Shown piece after piece: positions 1-8,507 of a DNA stretch of 64,000 nt. How positions within the stretch are numbered: the first letter of the stretch is position 1; every line of letters begins with the position of its first letter. The stretch spans positions 35,472-99,471 of the forward strand of contig JAEZVO010000021.1 of the NCBI GenBank assembly GCA_023443125.1, given 5' to 3'. The stretch comes from Actinomycetes bacterium. GTDB lineage: Bacteria > Actinomycetota > Actinomycetes > Propionibacteriales > Propionibacteriaceae. Below the pieces are notes generated by a model, which made no database searches, was not told the origin of the DNA, and saw nothing but the letters and a program-made list of their open reading frames with translations. The position numbers and the translations under genes were made by a program.

Positions 1-1576
1 TGACAGGTGCTCCTGTCTGGAAGAGGCGCTCTCCTGAGGCGTAGACCGGGTAGTACCACGAGGACTGGGATCCGAAGAACGAGAGGTCCCAGGCACAGCT
101 AGTATCCCCTTCCTCACAGGCTTGTGATTCAGCCACCGAATCCGGAACTTCACGAATATCTAGATTGATACCAACGCTGGAAAAACTCGACTTGATCTCA
201 GCGAACATCCGAGAAGTGGCGGTAAAGCCAGACTGCGAGATCACGGTGAAGGAGAGCTTCTCTCCGGCTTCAATGCCAGCACCGCACTGCCCCTCCCCAG
301 ATCCAGGTTTAGCGCACGTGGTGACGCCGTCTTTCTTTACGTCCCAACCGTGATCCTTGAGAAGCTTTTCAGCCTTCGCCTGATCAAAGTCATAGACGCA
401 TCCTTCGGAGGTCCCAGCCGATCCAGGTTCCTGTGGCACAGGTCCACAGGTAGGCGCAGCCATGTTGTTCCAGACCACCTTCGAGATGCCTTCTTGGTCA
501 ATCAGGTGCTGCATAGCCTGTCGAATGTACTTCTGCTTGAAGATATGCCCGGACTTCGGGTTATTGAAGTTCATGGGCATGTAGGTGATAGACCAGCCAT
601 ACCAAGGCTCGACGGTGTACCCCTGCTTCTCGATTTGGGCCTGCTGGTTGATAGAGCTGGCAGGGATGAAACCGTAGTCGATGCCTCCGGAGCGAAGCAC
701 GTTGAACTGAGCATCATCGCTCGTGAAGGGCCGCGTGATGAAGCGCTCAATACTGGGCTTGTCATCGCCATCGTAATCCTTGTTGGCGATCATCTTTACC
801 TCGCCGCCAGGCGTGTAAGACTCCACCTTGAACGGGCCTAGGACGGTCTTCCAAAGCTCATTGCTGTCGTAGCTCTGCAGATCCTCCGACGCTTTCATGA
901 GGTAGGCAAAGATTGCCTTAGCTCCTTCGGCTGTACGGTCCTTTTCGCCAGGCTTTTCGTCGTCGGCTGCCTTCGCCCATACGTGAGCGGGCAGCGGCGT
1001 CACACGATTGAGCTGGTTGTTGATGAACCACGCCGGGTTGTACTTCTCGGTGGTGGTGAAGCTTACGGTGGTGTCGTCGACGACCTTAAATTCCTTGATG
1101 TTGTCGGGGAACTGGCCTTCACGATAGGAAGCCCAGTCTTCCTTGTTGTTCGTGACGAGGTTCCACCAAAACTCAATGTCACGCGACGAGAGCTTCGTCC
1201 CGTCGCTCCAAGAACGATCCTTGAGTTTGATCGTGAAGGTCAGCGAGTCCTCGGAGACCTCCGGAATCTCAGCGACTGAGTGCCTCTCATCGATGTTGAA
1301 GGGATTGTCTGCGTCTAATGCATACGCAAATGCCCCGGGGTACATGAGATCGATGAATAAAGCATTCTCACCTTGGGTCTTCCCAGGCGCGGAGATAGGC
1401 AAGATCCAGGTCGGGGTAGGCGTGGCGAACGTCACATCGCCACCTGATGCACCACCGCTGGATCCAGTTCCACCGGTAGATGCCGGTTCACCGCTGCCGA
1501 ACGAACAGGCTGCCAGCGTCAACACTGCCGTGACCCCAGCCAAGAACTTCGACATGGTACGCGTACGTAGTTTCAT
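1..1576 (-). CDS. ABC transporter substrate-binding lipoprotein, family 5 (oligopeptide type), C-terminus outside window
   Basis: Extracellular solute-binding lipoprotein of the DppA/OppA family (SBP family 5) that would deliver peptides to an ABC permease. I translated it directly from the minus strand. The open frame runs without a stop from 1576 to the window edge (525 codons), so the C-terminus is missing. A basic signal segment leads to a lipobox LAAC with the lipidated Cys at residue 24, followed by a Gly/Ser-rich linker. Family-typical stretches are seen, for example 'FTIKLKDRSWSDGTKLSSRD' near residues 100-120. The start at 1576 is chosen because GAGGAGGAGAG lies 3 nt upstream; an in-frame ATG at 1555 has no such site. 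It is divergent from a ROK repressor, which may control it. The exact ligand cannot be read from sequence. Confidence 0.88.
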   Translation of the reverse strand, partial: MKLRTRTMSKFLAGVTAVLTLAACSFGSGEPASTGGTGSSGGASGGDVTFATPTPTWILPISAPGKTQGENALFIDLMYPGAFAYALDADNPFNIDERHSVAEIPEVSEDSLTFTIKLKDRSWSDGTKLSSRDIEFWWNLVTNNKEDWASYREGQFPDNIKEFKVVDDTTVSFTTTEKYNPAWFINNQLNRVTPLPAHVWAKAADDEKPGEKDRTAEGAKAIFAYLMKASEDLQSYDSNELWKTVLGPFKVESYTPGGEVKMIANKDYDGDDKPSIERFITRPFTSDDAQFNVLRSGGIDYGFIPASSINQQAQIEKQGYTVEPWYGWSITYMPMNFNNPKSGHIFKQKYIRQAMQHLIDQEGISKVVWNNMAAPTCGPVPQEPGSAGTSEGCVYDFDQAKAEKLLKDHGWDVKKDGVTTCAKPGSGEGQCGAGIEAGEKLSFTVISQSGFTATSRMFAEIKSSFSSVGINLDIREVPDSVAESQACEEGDTSCAWDLSFFGSQSSWYYPVYASGERLFQTGAPV

Positions 1577-1791
1577 TGCTCTCCTCCTCAGCCACCACTG
1601 CTCAGCGGGGCGGCGTCGTTGCCGATTGACAGAATCGTACACTCCCAACATGACTTCTAGAAGTTAAATCTCGATTTTTGTGTACTTCAGTGACTTTCGA
1701 TCTATTCTTTGGTGTGACAGACCTGGAAAACTCCCGGGCGTATCATTCTTAAGGATCTGCATTGCCTGCTACCTCGGAGGAGAGGAGTCTC
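1577..1791. promoter_or_regulatory. Divergent promoter region with palindromic operator candidate
   Basis: This 215 bp gap separates the substrate-binding lipoprotein gene (leftward) from the ROK repressor gene (rightward). It is AT-rich in its centre and holds a perfect 12 bp palindrome, ACTTCTAGAAGT, at 1653-1664. A palindrome between a ROK regulator and its divergent transporter gene is where an autoregulatory operator would be expected, since ROK repressors bind inverted repeats. Binding is inference. Confidence 0.45.
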
Positions 1792-2994
1792 ATGGACGAG
1801 AGCCTGCAGCAAACAGGAGACACCGTTCTCATTCCAGCTGCCTCTCCCTCAGCGGAAGCAATCACTGCCACGCCTGCAGACGCTGTCTTGGCAGCCTTAG
1901 AGCAAGCCGAAGGGCTCACCCGCTCCGAACTTGCCTCGCAGACAGGGCTCCCCCACTCAACTGTCAACACTGTCGTTCGTCGACTCTTGAAAGCTGGCTC
2001 CGTTGAGGAGTTCAAACACGCTTCTTCGACGGGGGGCCGTCGCCCTTCGCTACTCAGAGTTACGTCACTCGGCGACGCTGCCTTTGTTGCTGAACTGGGC
2101 CAACACCATGCCCGCACGGGCGTCGTAAGTCTCGACGGCGAGCTACTGATGGTTGAAGATCTGTCGCTCGATATCGCAGCTGGCCAGGATGCGACCCTAG
2201 AACTTCTCGCCGACGTGTGGAAGAACATGGCGGCGAAAATAACAATTCCGATTGTTGCAGCCGGCCTGGCGGTGCCAGGCCCTGTTGACGAGCACGGGTG
2301 TGTTCGTGGTGCGGCCAGGATGCCTGGTTGGAACGACCTCGACCTTCCACGGGCCCTTAAAGAAGCCACAGGTCTGCCATCCATCATCGAAAACGACGCG
2401 CGAGCTTCCGCGATTGGTGAGTGGGCGACACGCGACGAGCACAACGACTCATGCATTTACGTCAAAGCAGGTACCGGCATTGGCTGTGGATGGATCAGTG
2501 GAGGCGTCGTGCATCGAGGCACGCTAGGTTTCGCCGGCGACATCACCCACGTCCGGGTGCAAACTGAAGAGGCAAGACCATGTTCGTGCGGTAATTCCGG
2601 ATGTCTTGAAACAATGGCATCGGGAGCGGCGATCCTCAGGCAGCTACGAGCACTCGGAATGGATGTCACCAGACCAGAGGATATGGTTGCCCTTGCAAAA
2701 AATGGCGACCCACAAGTCACCGCATTGGTTCGTTCCGCCGGTGCTCGACTCGGCGAAGTGTTGTCGGGGCTGGTCAACTTCTTGAACCCGAAACGCTTGG
2801 TCATAGGCGGATCGATGTCGCAAATGAATGCATTACTGGCAGGGCTGCGTACTGAGCTGTACGACCGCTGTCTGCCGATGTGCACCTCTCAACTCTCTAT
2901 AGAGACATCCCTAGCGGGAGCCGACGCACCGCTCATTGGGCTGTCAGTTCTAGCCCGCCAACTCACCAACCAACGTCGCAGGAGAAGCGAGTGA
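1792..2994 (+). CDS. ROK family transcriptional regulator
   Basis: ROK repressor of the NagC/Mlc/XylR type: a DNA-binding domain joined to a sugar-kinase-like domain. A winged helix-turn-helix sits at about residues 25-85 ('LTRSELASQTGLPHSTVNTV'). The ROK domain follows with 'KAGTGIGCGWI' and the zinc-binding CxCGxxGCLE signature (CSCGNSGCLE). I prefer the ATG at 1792, preceded by GGAGGAGAGGAG, to an upstream TTG at 1762. Its stop overlaps the GTG of the M81 metallopeptidase gene (GTGA), so the two are translationally coupled. ROK regulators usually sense sugars or amino sugars; next to a peptide-binding protein and a peptidase this suggests a glycopeptide or amino-sugar-peptide inducer, which is inference. 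Confidence 0.9.
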   Translation: MDESLQQTGDTVLIPAASPSAEAITATPADAVLAALEQAEGLTRSELASQTGLPHSTVNTVVRRLLKAGSVEEFKHASSTGGRRPSLLRVTSLGDAAFVAELGQHHARTGVVSLDGELLMVEDLSLDIAAGQDATLELLADVWKNMAAKITIPIVAAGLAVPGPVDEHGCVRGAARMPGWNDLDLPRALKEATGLPSIIENDARASAIGEWATRDEHNDSCIYVKAGTGIGCGWISGGVVHRGTLGFAGDITHVRVQTEEARPCSCGNSGCLETMASGAAILRQLRALGMDVTRPEDMVALAKNGDPQVTALVRSAGARLGEVLSGLVNFLNPKRLVIGGSMSQMNALLAGLRTELYDRCLPMCTSQLSIETSLAGADAPLIGLSVLARQLTNQRRRRSE

Positions 2995-4511
2995 AACGTA
3001 TAGCAATCTGTGGCATTCACATCGAGTCCAGCACATTCACGCCGTATCTGAGCCGCGAGAGCGATTTCACCGTCCGCAGAGGGACTGACTTGCTCGCCCG
3101 ATATCCCTGGCTCACCCGCTCCCCTATCCCTGGGAGGGAACACGTTCCTGATGACCTGGCGGCAGCAGACGGGAACGCACAACTCGTGCGGCCCTGGTCC
3201 GAAGAGGTGGAGTGGGTTCCGGTGCTCCACTGCTCTGCGCTACCCGGCGGACCCGTCGAACGTGAAACCTATGAGACCTGGCGCGACGAAATCTGCGCAG
3301 GGCTACGCGAGGCGGGGCATCTCGACGGCATCTTCTTCGACATTCACGGCGCCATGAGTGTGCCTGGATACGACGACGCTGAGGGAGACCTCATCAACGC
3401 AATCCGGCAAACGGTTGGCCCTGACCCCATAGTCAGCGCATCCATGGATCTGCATGGCAATGTGTCGAAGGCACTATTCGAAGGCTGCGACATGCTCACC
3501 TGCTACCGCATGGCCCCGCATGAAGATGCGTGGGTGTCCCGGGAGCGTGCAGCCCGCAACCTGGCCGAGCGACTACTCGCTGGCAAGGGAAAACCTGCTA
3601 AAGCACTGTCCTATGTCCCCGTGCTACTTCCGGGAGAAAAGACGTCGACGAGGCTTGAACCAGCCCGTTCCCTGTACGGCATGATCCCTGAGATCGAGCA
3701 GATGGAAGGTGTCACCGACATCAGCATCTGGATCGGTTTCGCTTGGGCAGATCAGCCTCGTTGTAAGGCCGCGATCGCCGCATTTGGCGATGATGAAATG
3801 GCTATCACGGACGGTGTGCGCACCATTGCAACGGCATTCTGGGAAGCACGAAATGAGTTCTCCTTCGTGGCACCCACCGCCAGCTTTGACGACGCACTGG
3901 CGACCGCAGTGCAATCCGATCAGCGGCCCTTCGTGATCTCGGACTCCGGCGATAATCCCGGGGCAGGCGGGGCCGACGACGTGACAGTGACGCTCTCCGC
4001 TCTCCTCAACGAAACCACCATCACGCAAGGCTCACTCACAGCCGTGTTGGCCTCCATCTATGACCCGGCGGCCGTTGCCGTGGCGGATGCTGCAGGAGTG
4101 GGTGCCACCATCGATGTCTCTCTGGGAGGCAAGGTGGACACACGGGCTCCCGGCCCCGTGCCTATCCAAGCCGCAGTGGAGGCCGTCGTCGATGACCCCC
4201 AGGGGCTGCGTACCGCTGTTCTCGCAGTGGGTGGTCTCCGCGTCATCGTCACCAGTCGACGAAACCAGTACACGACCCTGTCTCAGTTTGCGCGGGTGGG
4301 CATCGATCCTCGCCAAGCGGACATCCTCGTCGTGAAAATCGGGTACCTCGAACCGGATCTGCATGCTTTGGCCGCGGATTGGATCCTCGCGCTCACACCT
4401 GGTGGGGTCGATCAGGACATCGTCCGACTAGGGCATACACAGATCGACCGGCCGATGTTTCCATTCGATCCCGACATGTCCGACCCTGATCTCACCACGG
4501 TGATCGGCTGA
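2991..4511 (+). CDS. M81 family metallopeptidase (MlrC-like)
   Basis: Member of the MlrC/M81 family, named after microcystinase C, the zinc enzyme that cleaves small linear peptides released from microcystin. The N-terminal domain has the family's 'GIHIESSTFTP' and 'FFDIHGAMSVPGYDDAEGDL' motifs, with a His/Asp pair likely to hold metal. The C-terminal half holds 'SDSGDNPGAGGADDVT'. It is 506 aa, close to the usual 480-510. The GTG at 2991 is chosen because GGAGAA lies just upstream and it overlaps the repressor stop by 4 nt; an upstream in-frame ATG inside the repressor gene is rejected. Its place with a peptide-binding lipoprotein suggests peptide catabolism. The true substrate is unknown. 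Confidence 0.85.
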   Translation: MKRIAICGIHIESSTFTPYLSRESDFTVRRGTDLLARYPWLTRSPIPGREHVPDDLAAADGNAQLVRPWSEEVEWVPVLHCSALPGGPVERETYETWRDEICAGLREAGHLDGIFFDIHGAMSVPGYDDAEGDLINAIRQTVGPDPIVSASMDLHGNVSKALFEGCDMLTCYRMAPHEDAWVSRERAARNLAERLLAGKGKPAKALSYVPVLLPGEKTSTRLEPARSLYGMIPEIEQMEGVTDISIWIGFAWADQPRCKAAIAAFGDDEMAITDGVRTIATAFWEARNEFSFVAPTASFDDALATAVQSDQRPFVISDSGDNPGAGGADDVTVTLSALLNETTITQGSLTAVLASIYDPAAVAVADAAGVGATIDVSLGGKVDTRAPGPVPIQAAVEAVVDDPQGLRTAVLAVGGLRVIVTSRRNQYTTLSQFARVGIDPRQADILVVKIGYLEPDLHALAADWILALTPGGVDQDIVRLGHTQIDRPMFPFDPDMSDPDLTTVIG

Positions 4512-4535
4512 ACATGTGCAACCCTGCCAGTGGGG

Positions 4536-5330
4536 TCAGAGGCCGAGCACCCGGCGTATGGCGTCGCGCCCGGCGGCGGTGTCGTCGACGTTGTAGCGCT
4601 GCGCTGACTGCGATGGGGTGAGGGCGTCGTCGGTGAGCGGCGCGACGCACACCGCGGCGCCCGCGTGGGAGAGCATGCCCTTGTCGTTCTCGCCGTCCCC
4701 CATGGCGACGACGCGCTCCCATTCGACGCCGAGGGCGCGGCGGATGTGGTCGCCACCCTTGTCGCGGTGCGCTTCCTCCGTCACCAAATCCAGGTGCCGC
4801 GCCCCTGACATCACGAGCGCGGTTCCGGGCACGTCGAGGCGTTCCCGGATGGGGTCAGCTGCCTTCGGTTCGGGCAGCAGGAACAGTACTTTGGCGACGG
4901 TGTCTGCTTCGGCACGCAGGTCTGTGATGCGGGGTGCATCGCCGACGGCGCGCGTCTCCTGGCTGGCGCCCTCGGTGTCGCTGTCGATCAGCCACTCGTT
5001 GGCCGTGAAACACCACGGCTCGATGCCGAGCTCGTCCGCCACGTCGAGCGCGCGATGCACGGCGTCGGCGGGCAGGAGACTGTGATCGATGACGTCCCAC
5101 GTCGCCCCATCCCGACGAAGCACCGCCCCGCCTGAACAACTCGCGAGGTACTCGATCTCGGGATGCTCTTGCACGAGTTCGATCATCGAACCTGTGGGGC
5201 GCCCTGAACACAGCGCGACGTGGAGGCCGGCGTCGTGCAGGTCGCCAATGAGTTCGAGTGCGCCGGGGTTCCAACGGTTGCGAGTGCGGAGCGTGCCGTC
5301 AACGTCGAGCAACGCGAGTTCGTATGACAT
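4536..5330 (-). CDS. HAD-superfamily Cof-type phosphatase
   Basis: Haloacid dehalogenase hydrolase of the Cof/subfamily IIB type, acting on small phosphorylated metabolites in the cytoplasm. Motif I is 'LLDVDGTL' at about residues 7-14, with the nucleophile in the DxDGT box. Motif IV is 'AMGDGENDKGMLSHAG' near the C-terminus. The middle part is the C2B cap expected for this subfamily. At 264 aa it is a normal length. The ATG at 5330 has GGGAG upstream. It converges with the M81 gene. Substrate cannot be assigned; a second Cof-type protein is encoded at 60404. Confidence 0.85.
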   Translation of the reverse strand: MSYELALLDVDGTLRTRNRWNPGALELIGDLHDAGLHVALCSGRPTGSMIELVQEHPEIEYLASCSGGAVLRRDGATWDVIDHSLLPADAVHRALDVADELGIEPWCFTANEWLIDSDTEGASQETRAVGDAPRITDLRAEADTVAKVLFLLPEPKAADPIRERLDVPGTALVMSGARHLDLVTEEAHRDKGGDHIRRALGVEWERVVAMGDGENDKGMLSHAGAAVCVAPLTDDALTPSQSAQRYNVDDTAAGRDAIRRVLGL

Positions 5331-5435
5331 CAGCTACTCCCAGGTGCGAGGTGCATCGAATGCGAGCGGTGAGCCCACGCTGCCTGAGTGTAGCCAGCCT
5401 GCTCCGCGCCTGGTGAGAGACGTACAACTCACACG

Positions 5436-6602
5436 CTAGGTCGACAGCACCCGCTTCGGGACGACCACGTCCCCATCTGGAGTGCGCTCAGTCGACTTCT
5501 CCGACATAGCCTCGGCCTCCGTGAGCGCATCCCTACTCACGGCCGCCATGGTGCGGATAAACAGCACCATCCACACCAGCACGGTGCTGACCGCCAGCAT
5601 CTCGAAGCCCGTGGTGCCGAGGTAGCGCACACCTTTAAACAGATACGCAAGCATCGCGACAAATACCACGATGAGCAGCGAGGCCACTCGAAAACCCCAA
5701 GGAATACCCCTCAGAATCACCGGCGCCACCAGCGCGAGTGCGAAGAATGCCCCTACCGCAACGTACGTCGTGAACAGGTGCCCCCCATGCGAGACGTTCA
5801 CCGGGATGAGTCCAATTCCGCCCAGCGCGAGGCCCATGATCATGAGCCCGATGCTCACCACACTGGACTTCCATCGCCCTTGTCCGGTAGCGGCGAGCCA
5901 CCGTCGCATGTCAAAGGCGAGGATGTCGGCCATGGTGGCGATCACGACGCCGGTCAAAATGAGCGTGTAGTTAAATGTGAACCCGGCAAGCCCCGACGCC
6001 ATCCCGAGGCTCGAGAAGTGCACCTGCCACCAGAATTGGTCCGACGCGTTCACCGCGCTCATCATCGCGCCCATCACGAGGAACGCCGACACCACCACCG
6101 ACAGCGACTCCAGCGTCAATCGCGCCGCGATGCTCGCCGCGAAGTAGGCACTCACACCGCACGCGAGCGCGATAAAGGTGGTGCCCGACCACACGTCGAA
6201 GCGTAAGCCGATGAACGCGGCATCGACGACGCGATTGAACGCGCGCATCATCAAGAACGTGAGCGACCCCACCAGCAACGTAAGCCCGACGGTGTGCACC
6301 GCCCGGCGCACCACACCCGCCCCTTGGTACCAGGACGGGTGCACGAACCACAGCCACGAGAGGAGGAACACCACCCCAGCCACCACGCCCGAAGTGATGT
6401 CGGAGATCGACGACACGCTCGACCATCCGCTGCCCTGGAATGCGGTGAAGTCTTTCAGCACCACAAGACCGACGGTTGCCCCGACGGCGAGCCCGCCCGC
6501 GCCCAGGAATAGGGCGACGTTTTCGAGATGTCCGCTGTGGCGTTCTACTGATTCGACGTTGCGGGTCTCGACTTCGGTCAAGGTCCGTCCCTCCTGCGTC
6601 AT
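5436..6602 (-). CDS. Polytopic membrane protein of unknown function
   Basis: I do not recognise a specific family. The 388 aa protein starts with about 30 hydrophilic residues and then has about ten hydrophobic segments, for example 'VALFLGAGGLAVGATVGLVV' and 'VVAGVVFLLSWLWFV'. It ends in a hydrophilic tail rich in Glu, Thr and Asp. The start at 6602 is preferred because GAGAAGG lies 5 nt upstream; a TTG four codons earlier has no clear ribosome site. It is divergent from the ABC exporter gene at 6679. Such proteins are transporters or enzymes acting in the membrane, but nothing in the sequence decides which. Confidence 0.7.
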   Translation of the reverse strand: MTQEGRTLTEVETRNVESVERHSGHLENVALFLGAGGLAVGATVGLVVLKDFTAFQGSGWSSVSSISDITSGVVAGVVFLLSWLWFVHPSWYQGAGVVRRAVHTVGLTLLVGSLTFLMMRAFNRVVDAAFIGLRFDVWSGTTFIALACGVSAYFAASIAARLTLESLSVVVSAFLVMGAMMSAVNASDQFWWQVHFSSLGMASGLAGFTFNYTLILTGVVIATMADILAFDMRRWLAATGQGRWKSSVVSIGLMIMGLALGGIGLIPVNVSHGGHLFTTYVAVGAFFALALVAPVILRGIPWGFRVASLLIVVFVAMLAYLFKGVRYLGTTGFEMLAVSTVLVWMVLFIRTMAAVSRDALTEAEAMSEKSTERTPDGDVVVPKRVLST

Positions 6603-6678
6603 GATCCTTCTCAATGCTAGTCAGCCAGGAGTGAACCTCAACCCGCTTCCGCAGCACCCGCAGCTATGGTGACTACAC

Positions 6679-8478
6679 GTGAAGAACATTGTGCGGATCC
6701 TCTCTGGCGCGCGTGAGCTGTGGCCGCTGTACCTGGGCATCGTCCTCGGTGCGATTGCCACTACGGCCACCACGCTGCTGATGCCCTTCCTCATCGCCGA
6801 CGCGACGCAGACCGTCGTCGATATGGCGACGAACAAGCGCGAGCCGTCCGCGACGCCGTTGATTCGCATCGCGATCCTGCTGCTGGTGGTCATGGCGACG
6901 AACTCCATCATCACAAACATCACGGGCTACCTGGGCGACCTCATGAGCACCCGGATGCGCCAGATCCTCTCCCACAGCTACTTTGACAAGCTGCTTCGCA
7001 TGCCGCAGCGCTACTTCGACACCGAGCTCACCGGGGCGATCATCTCCAAACTGGACCGTTCAATCACGACGATCTCCCAGTTCCTCCAGGTGTTCTCCAA
7101 CAGCTTCTTCACCACCACCTTGACCATCCTGGTGGTGCTCGTCGTTGCTGCGATCCACTCCCCGTGGCTGGCCCTGCTGCTGTTCATCATCTACCCCGTC
7201 TTCGTCTGGCTCACAGCCCTGACAAGCCGCAAGTGGCAGGTGTGGGAGAAGCAAAAGAATGAGCACTACGACATCGCAGGCGGGCGCTTCGCAGAGGTCG
7301 TCGGGCAGCTGCGCGTCGTCAAGTCGTTCACCGCCGAACGCGCCGAACTCGACAGCTTCGACGACCACTACCGCGAGGCCGTGAAGCTCACCACTGGACA
7401 GTCCAGGTATTGGCACACGATGGATGTGGCTAGGCGCGGCGCACTCGACATCGTGTTCTTCCTCGTCTACCTCATTATTTTTGTGGCGACCGCGCAGGGA
7501 ACCTTCTCGATCGGGTCGATGGTGCTGCTCATCCAGCTCATCGAGCTCGCGAAGGCGCCCGTCACGTCGATGAGCTACTACGTCGACACGCTGCAGCGCG
7601 CGGTCACCGGCAGCGCCGAGTACTACAAGGTGATGGATCAGCCCGACGAGCCATTCAATGCCCTCGACGATGCCCCCTCGGCGCCGATCGAGTGGAGCTC
7701 GAGCGACCCGGTGATTGAGTTCCGGGACGTCGACTTCGGTTACGACGATGACCAGCTCGTGTTGCGCGACATCAACCTCGCCGTGCGTCGTGGCGAGCGC
7801 ATCGCCCTCGTCGGTGAGTTCGGCGGGGGTAAGTCGACGATGGTGAACCTGCTGATGAAGTTCTACTCCCCCACCTCCGGGCAGGTGCTGGTGTGCGGCA
7901 ACGATGTGACGACGACGCCGACGAAGGCGCTGCGCGAGCAGATCGGCATCGTGTTCCAGGACGCGAGCCTGTTCTCCGGCACCGTCCGAGAGAATCTGCA
8001 CTACGGCGATCCTTCCGCCTCCGACGAGCAACTCCACGAGGTCATCCGGCGAGCGAATGCGAACATGTTCGTACGCAACCTTCCCGAGGGCCTCGACACC
8101 CAGATCGGCGAGCGGGGCGTGAAGCTCTCCGGCGGGCAGAAGCAGCGCCTCGCCGTCGCGCGCGCCATGCTGAAAGACGCGCCCATCCTCGTCCTCGACG
8201 AGGCCACCTCCGCCCTCGATACGAAGGCGGAGCGTCAGGTGCAGGCCGGGCTCGACGAACTCATGGCCGGCCGAACCGCGATCATCATCGCGCATCGGCT
8301 CTCGACGATCTCCTCCGTCGACCGCATCGTCACGCTGCGCGGCGGCACCATCGACGAGGTGGGATCCCCTGCGGAACTCGCGAAGACGAACGGCATCTAC
8401 GCGCAGCTGCTGGCGCTCCAGGCGTCGGATTCCGCCACCGGACGGAAGATCCTCAAGCGGTTCGGGCTCATCGGCTGA
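6679..8478 (+). CDS. ABC exporter, fused membrane and ATPase domains
   Basis: Half-transporter of the ABCB/MsbA-like exporter type, expected to work as a dimer. The N-terminal membrane domain (residues about 1-310) has the six-helix type I exporter pattern and the coupling-helix region 'LMSTRMRQILSHSYFDKLL'. The ATPase domain follows with a Walker A written GEFGGGKST near residue 379, signature LSGGQKQR, Walker B 'ILVLDEATSALD' and the H-loop 'IIIAHRLST'. The Walker A has Phe where Ser or Cys is usual. The GTG start has no strong ribosome site, but a -10-like TATGGT lies 8 nt upstream, so a leaderless transcript is possible. Cargo unknown; it stands alone. Confidence 0.88.
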   Translation: MKNIVRILSGARELWPLYLGIVLGAIATTATTLLMPFLIADATQTVVDMATNKREPSATPLIRIAILLLVVMATNSIITNITGYLGDLMSTRMRQILSHSYFDKLLRMPQRYFDTELTGAIISKLDRSITTISQFLQVFSNSFFTTTLTILVVLVVAAIHSPWLALLLFIIYPVFVWLTALTSRKWQVWEKQKNEHYDIAGGRFAEVVGQLRVVKSFTAERAELDSFDDHYREAVKLTTGQSRYWHTMDVARRGALDIVFFLVYLIIFVATAQGTFSIGSMVLLIQLIELAKAPVTSMSYYVDTLQRAVTGSAEYYKVMDQPDEPFNALDDAPSAPIEWSSSDPVIEFRDVDFGYDDDQLVLRDINLAVRRGERIALVGEFGGGKSTMVNLLMKFYSPTSGQVLVCGNDVTTTPTKALREQIGIVFQDASLFSGTVRENLHYGDPSASDEQLHEVIRRANANMFVRNLPEGLDTQIGERGVKLSGGQKQRLAVARAMLKDAPILVLDEATSALDTKAERQVQAGLDELMAGRTAIIIAHRLSTISSVDRIVTLRGGTIDEVGSPAELAKTNGIYAQLLALQASDSATGRKILKRFGLIG

Positions 8479-8507
8479 GCCGATCGCGCGACGCCGACGC
8501 CGGTGGT

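Noticed and set aside
8470..8484. Terminator at the end of the ABC exporter gene
   Set aside because: ATCGGC-TGA-GCCGAT is only a 6 bp stem over the stop codon with no T-run; too weak to list.
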